Shown in pieces: positions 57,278-64,000 of a stretch of 64,000 nt of DNA. The position numbers and the translations under genes were made by a program. The stretch comes from Aureimonas altamirensis (lineage in GTDB: Bacteria > Pseudomonadota > Alphaproteobacteria > Rhizobiales > Rhizobiaceae). The stretch's first letter is position 1. Every line of letters begins with the position of its first letter. The stretch covers positions 1 through 64,000 of the forward strand of contig NZ_BBWQ01000025.1 in assembly GCF_001463885.1 (NCBI RefSeq), given 5' to 3'. The notes beneath the pieces were generated by a model that worked only from the letters and a program-made list of their open reading frames with translations, had not been told where the DNA came from and did no database searches.

Positions 57278-58585
57278 ATGACCGACTTTTCACCCCGCGA
57301 GATCGTCTCCGAACTCGACCGCCACATCATCGGCCAGAACGATGCCAAGCGCGCCGTCGCCGTCGCCTTGCGCAATCGCTGGCGCAGGCAGCAGCTCGAA
57401 GGCTCGCTTCGTGAAGAGGTGATGCCGAAGAACATTCTGATGATCGGACCCACCGGCGTCGGCAAGACGGAGATTTCGCGGCGCCTGGCCCGTCTGGCCG
57501 GCGCGCCGTTCATCAAGGTGGAAGCGACCAAGTTTACCGAAGTCGGCTATGTGGGCCGCGATGTCGAGCAGATCGTCCGGGACCTTGTCGAGATCGGCAT
57601 CGTGCTGGTGCGCGACAAGAAGCGCGAAGAGGTGCGCGCCAAGGCCCATCGCGGTGCCGAGGAGCGTGTGCTCGACGCGCTGGTCGGCAAGACGGCCTCG
57701 CCGGCCACGCGTGACAGCTTCCGCAAGCGGTTGCGCGCCGGAGAGCTCGACGACAAGGAGATCGACGTCGAGGTTGCCGATACGTCCAACCCGATGGGCG
57801 GCATGGACATTCCGGGCATGCCGGGCGCCAATATCGGCGTTCTGAACCTGTCCGAGATGTTCGGCAAGGCGATGGGCAACCGCACGAAGCAGATGCATAC
57901 CACGGTGCGCCAGAGCTACGAGCTTCTGATCAACGAGGAATCCGACAAGTTGCTCGACAACGAGGCGCTGGTGGCCGACGCCATCGCGGCGGTCGAAAAC
58001 AACGGCATCGTCTTCCTGGACGAGATCGACAAGGTAGCCAACCGGCAGGACGGCATGGGCGGCGGTGTCAGCCGCGAAGGCGTGCAGCGCGACCTGCTGC
58101 CACTGGTGGAGGGCACGACCGTCGCCACCAAGCATGGGCCGGTGAAGACGGACCATATCCTGTTCATCGCCTCGGGCGCGTTCCACGTGGCCAAGCCGTC
58201 GGACCTGTTGCCCGAGCTGCAGGGCCGGCTTCCGATCCGCGTTGAGTTGCAGGCGCTTACCAAGGACGATTTCCGTCGCATCCTGACAGAGACCGAGGCT
58301 TCGCTGATCAAGCAGTATGTGGCCTTGCTGAAGACCGAGAATGTCGACTTGGAGATCACCGCCGATGCGATCGACGCCCTGGCCGATATCGCCGTGAGCC
58401 TGAATGCGAGCGTCGAAAACATCGGTGCCCGGCGCCTGCAGACGGTGATGGAGCGCGTGCTGGACGAAATCTCGTTCGATGCGCCCGACCGGGGCGGCGA
58501 GCGGCACCTGGTGGATGCCGCCTATGTCCACAAGGCGCTCGACGGCATCGCCGGCAACACCGACCTGTCGCGCTTCATCCTCTAA
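57278..58585 (+). CDS. hslU: ATPase subunit HslU (ClpY) of the HslVU protease
   Basis: Unfoldase that feeds HslV. The 435-residue AAA+ protein has Walker [16 protein letters not shown] near residue 55, Walker B FLDEIDKV, the pore motif GYVGRDVE, and the C-terminal end DLSRFIL needed to activate HslV. It is separated from hslV by the his block. A terminator follows 60 nt downstream. Confidence 0.97.
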   Translation: MTDFSPREIVSELDRHIIGQNDAKRAVAVALRNRWRRQQLEGSLREEVMPKNILMIGPTGVGKTEISRRLARLAGAPFIKVEATKFTEVGYVGRDVEQIVRDLVEIGIVLVRDKKREEVRAKAHRGAEERVLDALVGKTASPATRDSFRKRLRAGELDDKEIDVEVADTSNPMGGMDIPGMPGANIGVLNLSEMFGKAMGNRTKQMHTTVRQSYELLINEESDKLLDNEALVADAIAAVENNGIVFLDEIDKVANRQDGMGGGVSREGVQRDLLPLVEGTTVATKHGPVKTDHILFIASGAFHVAKPSDLLPELQGRLPIRVELQALTKDDFRRILTETEASLIKQYVALLKTENVDLEITADAIDALADIAVSLNASVENIGARRLQTVMERVLDEISFDAPDRGGERHLVDAAYVHKALDGIAGNTDLSRFIL

Positions 58586-58645
58586 CCCCCTGATTGGTAA
58601 CGCATACCATTCACGAATGAGTGTTGAAATCGTGTAGGCGATAAG

Positions 58646-58678
58646 GGCGGTGCTTCGGAAACGGAGTGCCGCCTTTTT
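58646..58678 (+). terminator. Terminator after hslU
   Basis: An 11-bp stem (GGCGGTGCTTC / GGAGTGCCGCC, three G-T pairs, 6-nt loop) is followed by TTTTT. It lies 60 nt past the hslU stop. Confidence 0.85.
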
Positions 58679-58722
58679 CATTAGGTCCTTCGAGCACCAC
58701 CACTCTCGAAAACGGGACCCAT

Positions 58723-60003
58723 ATGACGCGATTCACGACACTTCTGGCTTCGACCGCGCTTCTGACCGGAGCGGCCTTTGCCCAGACGGACAATTCCGGC
58801 CTCGGGCATGTCGAAGGGCAGGCCCCCGCAACGGGCGAAACCGCGGCAACGCCCGGCGCGCCGGTCGAGACGAACCCGTCTAACGCCCCGGACCAGCAAC
58901 CCGCCAGCGCCGACCAGACACGCGCGCCCCAGCCCGGCGCGATGCCCGAGATCGTCACCGAAGTCGTCGCCGAGGGCCTTCCGCATCTCTGGGCGATGGA
59001 GTTTCTGCCGGATGGCCGCATGCTCGTCTCCGCCAAGGAAGGCGAGATGATGATCGTGACCGCCGAGGGCGAGGCCGGGGAACCGATCGCCGGCGTGCCC
59101 GAAGTGGCTTCCGAAGGACAGGGCGGCCTTCTCGACATTGCGCTGAGCCCCGACTTCGCGAGCGACCAGACGATCTACTTCTCCTTCTCGGAACCGCGCG
59201 ATGGCGGTAACGGAACGAGCGTCGCCAAGGCGCGGCTTGTCGAGGATGGCGGTTCGGCCAGCCTTGAGGATGTCGAGGTCATCTTCCAGCAGATGCCCAC
59301 CTATGATGGCGACAAGCATTTCGGCTCGCGCCTCGTCTTCGCGCCGGACGGCAATCTGTTCGTCACCGTCGGCGAGCGGTCGGACCCGGAACCCCGCGTC
59401 CAGTCGCAGGATCTGTCCAGCGGCCTCGGCAAGGTGTTCCGCATCACCCCCGACGGTGAGGCGGCGGAAGGCAACCCCTTCGCCGGCCAGGCCGATGCGC
59501 TGCCGGAGATCTGGTCCTACGGCCATCGCAACCTGCAATCCGCCGCGCTGGATGCGGAGGGCAACCTCTGGACCGTCGAGCATGGCCCGAAGGGCGGCGA
59601 CGAGTTGAACATGCCCGAGGCCGGGCTCAACTACGGATGGCCGGTCATCACCTATGGCGTGGAGTATTCCGGCGCGGAAGTGGGCGACGGACAGACCGCC
59701 GCCGACGGCCTGGAGCAGCCGGTCTATTACTGGGACCCCGTCATCGGCCCGTCCGGCATGGCGCTGTACGATGGCGACGCCATTCCCGAATGGGAGGGCG
59801 CCATGCTGATCGGCGGCCTCGTCTCGCAGGGCGTCGTCGTGGTGCATCTGGAGAATGGCCGGGTGGCGTCCGAAGAGCGCGTGCCGCTGGATGCGCGCAT
59901 CCGCGACGTGCGCGTCGGACCCGACGGCGCAGTCTATGCCGTGACGGAAGTGCGCGGCGGCGGCGACAGCAGCATCATCCGCCTCAGCAAGGCGGCCGAT
60001 TAA
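58723..60003 (+). CDS. PQQ-dependent aldose sugar dehydrogenase-like protein (Asd/YliI type)
   Basis: A 426-residue exported protein with a signal peptide (LLASTALLTGAAFAQ). After a Pro/Ala/Thr-rich linker (about 20-70) comes a six-blade beta-propeller: GLPHLWAMEFLPDGRMLVS, GGLLDIALSPDF, SYGHRNLQSAALD, GGDELN and INYGWPV-like (LNYGWPVITYGVEYS). This is the soluble GdhB/YliI family that oxidises aldoses in the periplasm with PQQ and calcium. The start follows a GGGACC region; the family-typical HGPKGG with His and Arg is present. Confidence 0.9.
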   Translation: MTRFTTLLASTALLTGAAFAQTDNSGLGHVEGQAPATGETAATPGAPVETNPSNAPDQQPASADQTRAPQPGAMPEIVTEVVAEGLPHLWAMEFLPDGRMLVSAKEGEMMIVTAEGEAGEPIAGVPEVASEGQGGLLDIALSPDFASDQTIYFSFSEPRDGGNGTSVAKARLVEDGGSASLEDVEVIFQQMPTYDGDKHFGSRLVFAPDGNLFVTVGERSDPEPRVQSQDLSSGLGKVFRITPDGEAAEGNPFAGQADALPEIWSYGHRNLQSAALDAEGNLWTVEHGPKGGDELNMPEAGLNYGWPVITYGVEYSGAEVGDGQTAADGLEQPVYYWDPVIGPSGMALYDGDAIPEWEGAMLIGGLVSQGVVVVHLENGRVASEERVPLDARIRDVRVGPDGAVYAVTEVRGGGDSSIIRLSKAAD

Positions 60004-60024
60004 CCTTCCGATTGTACCGGCTGG

Positions 60025-60056
60025 GGGTGCGTGCTATTCAGCGCGCACCCTTTTTT
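60025..60056 (+). terminator. Terminator after the PQQ sugar dehydrogenase gene
   Basis: A 10-bp stem GGGTGCGTGC / GCGCGCACCC (one T-G pair) is followed by TTTTTT. It lies 21 nt past the stop. Confidence 0.92.
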
Positions 60057-60099
60057 GTGTTGTGCGCCGGGTGTCGGCGCGCCTGCGATCTTCCGGATA

Positions 60100-61092
60100 A
60101 TGTCAGCGATGGTTCGGTTCACGCGTCGGCTTCCCGGCATGCTTTCCCTGTGCCTCGCCGTTCTGGTGGGCCTGTCCCCGGTTGCGGCGAAGGCGCAGGA
60201 TCTGGTGCCGCCCGGCAACCGCAACGCCAGCCAGCCGGCCGTGCCCGGCGGCTCCCACAGCCGAACGCGGCAGTTGCGCACGACCTTCGACACCAAGTAC
60301 CAGCGCATCTACGACTTGCTCAAGCGCGACAAGGATCTGCGCACGAAGATCGTCGCCGTATCGCGGCGCTACTCCATCGACCCGGTCCATATCGCCGGTG
60401 CGCTGGTGGGCGAACACACCTACAATGTCGACGCGCTGGATCGGCTGCAGACCTACTACGTCAAGGCGACATCCTACCTGCAGTCGGGGCTGACCTTCGC
60501 CTACAAGGGCGAGTCGCTGACCGACTTCCTGTCGCGTGAGCAGTTCCGCGCCTGCGATGCCTCGCGCAGTGACGAAGCCTTGTGGAATTGCCGGGAAACG
60601 GTCTTCGAAGCCAATTTCCGGGGCCGCACCGTGGACGGGCGCAGCTACCCGAACCAGCGCTTCGGCGCCACCTTCTTCCAGCCCTATTACGCCGGGCAGA
60701 CCTTCGGCCTCGGCCAGCTCAACCCGCTGACGGCACTGTCGGTTTCGGATGTCGTGCATCGGGTATCCGGCTATCCGGAACTGAACCCGGCCGATGCGGC
60801 GGGCGTCTACGCCGCCATCATGGATCCGGACAAGACGCTGGCCTACATGGCGGCTGTCATCCGATCGTCCATCACGGCCTATCGCAACATCGCCGGCTTC
60901 GACATCTCGAAGAATCCGGGCATTGTCGCGACGCTCTACAACCTTGGAAATCCGGCGGCGCGGGCATCGACACTGGCGCGCGACAACCGGCAGAGGGCGG
61001 CGGCGCGGCAGCCCAAGCGGCTGCCGCAGGAGAATTATTACGGCTGGCTCGTCAACGACAAGGAAGACGAGCTGCGCGCCCTGTTCCGCTAA
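60100..61092 (+). CDS. DUF1402 exported protein, possible diverged lytic transglycosylase
   Basis: A 330-residue protein with a signal peptide (MLSLCLAVLVGLSPVAAKAQ) of the rhizobial DUF1402 family, function unknown. RYSIDPVHIAGALVGEHTYN (residues 91-109) places Glu105 after a helix as in lysozyme-like enzymes. FGLGQLNPLTA (202-212) resembles the GLMQLMPxTA motif of lytic transglycosylases. It may act on peptidoglycan; this is inference from motif placement. ATG 60109 is an alternative start. It converges on transaldolase with a 6-nt gap. Confidence 0.85.
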   Translation: MSAMVRFTRRLPGMLSLCLAVLVGLSPVAAKAQDLVPPGNRNASQPAVPGGSHSRTRQLRTTFDTKYQRIYDLLKRDKDLRTKIVAVSRRYSIDPVHIAGALVGEHTYNVDALDRLQTYYVKATSYLQSGLTFAYKGESLTDFLSREQFRACDASRSDEALWNCRETVFEANFRGRTVDGRSYPNQRFGATFFQPYYAGQTFGLGQLNPLTALSVSDVVHRVSGYPELNPADAAGVYAAIMDPDKTLAYMAAVIRSSITAYRNIAGFDISKNPGIVATLYNLGNPAARASTLARDNRQRAAARQPKRLPQENYYGWLVNDKEDELRALFR

Positions 61093-61098
61093 AAGCGG

Positions 61099-62055
61099 TC
61101 AGGCGAGGCGCTCGGCCACGAGCCGGCGCAGACTGGCAAGGTCGGCCGCGAAGGAGCGGATGCCCTCCGACAGCTTTTCAGTTGCCATCGCATCTTCGTT
61201 CATCGCCCAGCGGAACGCCTTCTCGTCGTAGGAGCGGCGCTCGGGAGCCTCCCCGCCCGCATCCGGCGACAGCTTGCGCTCCAGCGTGCCCTCGTCCTTG
61301 TCCAGCTCGTCCAGCAGGGCCGGCGAAATGGTCAGGCGGTCGCAGCCTGCCAGCGCCTCGACCTCGCCGGCGGACCGGAACGAAGCGCCCATCACCACCG
61401 TCTTCACGCCATGCGCCTTGAAATAGCGGTAGATGCTGCGCACCGACAGCACGCCCGGGTCTTCTTCCGGGGTGAAGGTCTTGCCGCTCTGCTTGACGTG
61501 CCAATCCAGGATGCGGCCGACGAAGGGCGAAATCAGGAAGACGCCCGCATCGGCACATGCGATGGCCTGCGCCTCGTTGAAGATGAGCGTCAGGTTGCAG
61601 TCGATGCCTTCGCGCTGCAGGATTTCCGCTGCGCGGATACCTTCCCACGTCGCTGCCAGCTTGATCAGGATGCGCTCACGGCCGACGCCGCGCTGCTCGT
61701 AGGCATCGATGATCTGCCGCGCCTTGGCCACCGAGGCCTCGGTATCGAAGGACAGGTCCGCATCCACCTCGGTGGATACCCGCCCCGGCACCAGCTCGGA
61801 CAGCGCCGCACCGACCGAGACGGCCAGCCTGTCGGCCACGGCGGCGACGCGCTCGTCTGCGCCGAACGATTGCTGGCGGCCCCAGGCCACCGCCTCGTCG
61901 AGCTTTTCGGCGAACAGCGGCAGCGCCACGGCCTTGAGCACGAGGGTCGGGTTTGTGGTGCAGTCCACGGGCTTGAGGCGGCGGACGGCTTCGATGTCGC
62001 CCGTATCGGCCACGACTACCGTCATGTCCCGCAATTGTTGCAGCTTGCTCGTCAT
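61099..62055 (-). CDS. tal: Transaldolase (TalB type)
   Basis: Moves a dihydroxyacetone unit in the non-oxidative pentose phosphate pathway. The 318-residue enzyme has the Schiff-base Lys in [29 protein letters not shown] near the N-terminus with the catalytic Asp and Thr, and [12 protein letters not shown]. It has the E. coli TalB length. ATG 62055 is chosen; a 62-codon upstream extension lies in the promoter region. Confidence 0.96.
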   Translation of the reverse strand: MTSKLQQLRDMTVVVADTGDIEAVRRLKPVDCTTNPTLVLKAVALPLFAEKLDEAVAWGRQQSFGADERVAAVADRLAVSVGAALSELVPGRVSTEVDADLSFDTEASVAKARQIIDAYEQRGVGRERILIKLAATWEGIRAAEILQREGIDCNLTLIFNEAQAIACADAGVFLISPFVGRILDWHVKQSGKTFTPEEDPGVLSVRSIYRYFKAHGVKTVVMGASFRSAGEVEALAGCDRLTISPALLDELDKDEGTLERKLSPDAGGEAPERRSYDEKAFRWAMNEDAMATEKLSEGIRSFAADLASLRRLVAERLA

Positions 62056-62413
62056 TGCCTTTCGAACCTCGTCTCTTGCGATTCGATGGGGGCGCCATAC
62101 GGGCCCCGGATCATCGGATATCTGCCGTACTACATAATCATCGCGGCGCTTGGAAACACCGATTGGACGCAAGAGAAGTCTTAAGGCGTAAAATTTGTAC
62201 GTGGCTGGGCGGACACAACCACTGGTATTTTTCCTGTGCACAATCCCGGCAACTGGACGTCAGGTCTGCGAAACGGAATAAATACTCTTGTTCGCATCCG
62301 GCCTACCGCCTTTTCCGTATACTCGAAAGGGGTAGCGGCGGCAGGTTGCGATACGCCGGAAGCCGTCTCCCATGGTCCGGCACTATCGACAGGAGTGTTT
62401 CAGCCTCGTGCCC
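62056..62413. other. 358-nt intergenic region between divergent tal and bcsN
   Basis: No gene or RNA is recognised. It is more AT-rich than the surroundings, especially around 62140-62340, and must contain the promoters of tal (minus) and bcsN (plus). TATACT at 62319-62324 is a -10-like element for bcsN, but no well-spaced -35 box is seen. AGGAG at 62391-62395 is the likely bcsN ribosome site. Confidence 0.6.
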
Positions 62414-63391
62414 ATGCCGCGCTCAACGAGTTTCTTCCTGCGTTTATCATGCGTGGCATTTGCGGGCATGCTGCTTGCGGGGTGCATGACGGGTCAGCCC
62501 GACCTGTCCTCCAGCTACCGTTACGTGCCGCCGGAGGGCGCGTTCGTGATGCCGCCGGCGGGCGGGCCACAGGTGGTCAGCGTCATCGAGCGGCGCTACA
62601 CGGACGCCACCGAGCAGCGCATCGTGCTTGGGACGCAGGGCGGCCAGAGCGGCGAGAACTACATCCTCGTGCAGTTCTTCGGCCCGGTCGGCAATTCCGG
62701 CCCCGGCATCGGCGACAGTCCGCTCAACGACCGGCCGTTGCGTGCGTCTGAAGTCGCAAAGGAGATCGCCGCCGCGATGCCCGGCGTGCCCATGCGCCAG
62801 TCGCCCACCTACGTCCAGAACCGCTTTGGCACATTTTCCTACGCGATCGGGCGCGCCGGCAGCGGCGACATATGCCTGTACGCCTGGCAGCGCATCGTCG
62901 GCATCGACAATGCGACGCTGATCCTGCGTGCGCGCGGCACGATCCAGCTACGCATGCGGCTCTGTGCACCGAACCAGAGCGAAGAGCAGCTCCTGCTGAC
63001 GATGTACGGCTTCTCCATCAACGCCTTCTTCGACAACTACCAGTGGAACCCTTACGGCGAGCCCGCTGGCCCATCCGAAACGCTCGGCCGCCCGGGCGAT
63101 CCGATCTACCCGGTTGCGGCCGGCGGTTTCGAGTCGGTGCTAGCCGATCCCGAACCCGAGCCTGCGCCGGTCGTACGGCGCGCCGCGCCGGCCCGCAGGG
63201 CCGTGCAGCAACAGCCCGCGCCCGTGTCGTCGGCACCGCTGCCGGCGCCTGTCGGCACGCCCGTTCCGCCGCCTCCGCCGGCTGCGCAGACCCCGTCGGT
63301 GCCGATGGCCCCGCCGCCGCCCTCCAGTGACAGGCCGTCCACGCCGCTCTGCATGCCGCATGAGAGCGGGGAGGGCGTCGTATGCCGATAG
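62414..63391 (+). CDS. bcsN: Cellulose biosynthesis protein BcsN (lipoprotein)
   Basis: A 325-residue lipoprotein with lipobox LAGC near residue 22 after a hydrophobic leader (RLSCVAFAGMLLAGC). The central domain (FGPVGNSGPGIGDSPLNDRP, FGTFSYAIGRAGSGDICLYA) matches BcsN, a protein found with rhizobial cellulose synthase genes. The last 90 residues are Pro/Ala-rich and disordered. Two starts are close: ATG 62414 and in-frame GTG 62408, the latter better spaced from AGGAG. It precedes bcsA by 34 nt. Confidence 0.85.
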   Translation: MPRSTSFFLRLSCVAFAGMLLAGCMTGQPDLSSSYRYVPPEGAFVMPPAGGPQVVSVIERRYTDATEQRIVLGTQGGQSGENYILVQFFGPVGNSGPGIGDSPLNDRPLRASEVAKEIAAAMPGVPMRQSPTYVQNRFGTFSYAIGRAGSGDICLYAWQRIVGIDNATLILRARGTIQLRMRLCAPNQSEEQLLLTMYGFSINAFFDNYQWNPYGEPAGPSETLGRPGDPIYPVAAGGFESVLADPEPEPAPVVRRAAPARRAVQQQPAPVSSAPLPAPVGTPVPPPPPAAQTPSVPMAPPPPSSDRPSTPLCMPHESGEGVVCR

Positions 63392-63425
63392 AGCACCCGC
63401 GCAAGGGCTCCACGGGAGGTGACGA

Positions 63426-64000
63426 ATGACCGCCGGCACCTTCCTGCTCTGGGCACTCACCGCCGCGCTGTCGATTTCGCTGATCACGCTTCCGGTCAGC
63501 GTCGAGACGCAGCTTATCTCGGTTGCGCTGATCCTTGTGGCGATGGCCGTCATCAAGGGGCTCAAGCTTTCGGGCAACTGGCGTCTGGTGGCGCTGGCGC
63601 TCGGTACCGCCGTCGTGTTGCGATACGTCTATTGGCGGACGACGAGCACGCTGCCACCCATCAACCAGCCCGAGAACTTCGTGCCGGGACTGCTGGTCTA
63701 TCTGGCCGAGATGTACAGCGTGTTCATGCTGTTCCTCAGCCTGTTCGTGGTGGCCTCGCCCATACCGCCGCGGCCGCCGCGCCCGGCCGAGAAGCCCGAG
63801 GACCTGCCCTTCGTCGACGTCTTCGTACCGACGTACAACGAGGATGCCGGGCTTCTGGCCAATACGCTGGCCGCGTGCCTTGCGATCGACTATCCGGCCG
63901 ACAAGCTCAAGGTCTGGCTGCTGGATGACGGCGGCACGGTGCAGAAGCGCAATGCGGACGACCCGGAATCGGCCCAGGGCGCCGAGCGCCGATACAAGGA
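63426..64000 (+). CDS. bcsA: Cellulose synthase catalytic subunit BcsA, N-terminal part (cut by window edge)
   Basis: The frame is open to the right edge; 191 complete codons are seen. Residues 1-120 contain about four hydrophobic helices (WALTAALSISLITLPV, LYLAEMYSVFMLFLSLFVV-like stretches). The GT2 domain begins with DVFVPTYNEDAGLLANTL and LKVWLLDDGGT, with the first Asp residues of the UDP-glucose site. GGGAGGTGACGA precedes the ATG. It polymerises beta-1,4-glucan from UDP-glucose; the D,D,D and QxxRW motifs and the PilZ domain would lie beyond the window. Confidence 0.95.
   Translation, partial: MTAGTFLLWALTAALSISLITLPVSVETQLISVALILVAMAVIKGLKLSGNWRLVALALGTAVVLRYVYWRTTSTLPPINQPENFVPGLLVYLAEMYSVFMLFLSLFVVASPIPPRPPRPAEKPEDLPFVDVFVPTYNEDAGLLANTLAACLAIDYPADKLKVWLLDDGGTVQKRNADDPESAQGAERRYK

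Overview
The window is a GC-rich (by eye about 65%) stretch of alphaproteobacterial chromosome. The best guess is an aerobic member of the order Hyphomicrobiales (Rhizobiales); I cannot name the genus. Pointers are the gene orders (trpFBA-accD-folC, dnaK-dnaJ, aroA-cmk-rpsA, hisB-DUF2628-hisHAFE-coaA), lineage-typical families (DUF2852, TIGR02300, DUF1127, DUF1402, MmcB, ActR/RegA, PmtA-type methyltransferases, SqdB, BcsN) and a class II (CP4-like) EPSP synthase. I see no rRNA, phage, transposon, CRISPR array or plasmid-like module. It reads as core chromosome with a few transport and regulatory islets.

Layout. 1-8 kb: an Ala/Lys-rich protein tail, DUF2852, a YgjP-type metallopeptidase, then trpF-trpB-trpA-accD-folC, followed on the other strand by two PmtA-like methyltransferases. 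8-14 kb: dnaJ, dnaK (with a heat-shock-like promoter candidate and a hairpin terminator between the two genes) and a class A penicillin-binding protein. 14-23.5 kb: an orphan TctC-type binding protein, DUF2218, HdeD, an SDR, an orphan YnjB-like binding protein coupled to helicase hrpB, an ActR/RegA regulator without its kinase, MmcB, an L,D-transpeptidase and a VOC protein. 23.5-30.4 kb: malate synthase G and a ROK-regulated fructose-type ABC importer (frcBCA) whose shared promoter region carries a large palindrome. 30.5-37 kb: a lytic transglycosylase, then a heme uptake locus (hemP-hmuTUV, divergent TonB receptor, IsdG-like monooxygenase). 37-45.5 kb: sqdB divergent from a GT4 glycosyltransferase, a GlxA/AraC regulator with a glycine-betaine importer (proVWX-like), a DUF1127 microprotein, RNase D and a GNAT acetyltransferase. 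45.5-50.5 kb: rpsA-cmk-aroA, TIGR02300 and tRNA-Ala(GGC). 50.5-58.6 kb: hslV, the hisB-DUF2628-hisHAFE-coaA-LMW-PTP block, a solo LuxR regulator and hslU. 58.7-64 kb: a PQQ-type sugar dehydrogenase, DUF1402, transaldolase, and the start of a cellulose synthesis operon (bcsN, bcsA cut by the window edge).

How the genes work together. Tryptophan, histidine and chorismate-pathway genes supply amino acids. accD, folC, coaA, glcB and tal serve central metabolism. dnaKJ and hslVU serve protein quality control. PBP1A, the L,D-transpeptidase, the MltB-like enzyme and perhaps DUF1402 act on peptidoglycan. pmtA-like genes, sqdB with the GT4 gene, and bcs act on membrane lipids and exopolysaccharide. 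Heme, sugar and betaine importers each sit beside a plausible regulator or regulatory site.

Nothing here is clearly a new multi-gene system. The most interesting items are the ROK palindrome that carries both divergent -35 boxes, DUF1402 as a candidate diverged lytic transglycosylase, the heme locus without hmuS next to an IsdG-like enzyme, the coupling of an orphan binding protein to hrpB, and ActR/RegA lacking a neighbouring sensor kinase.
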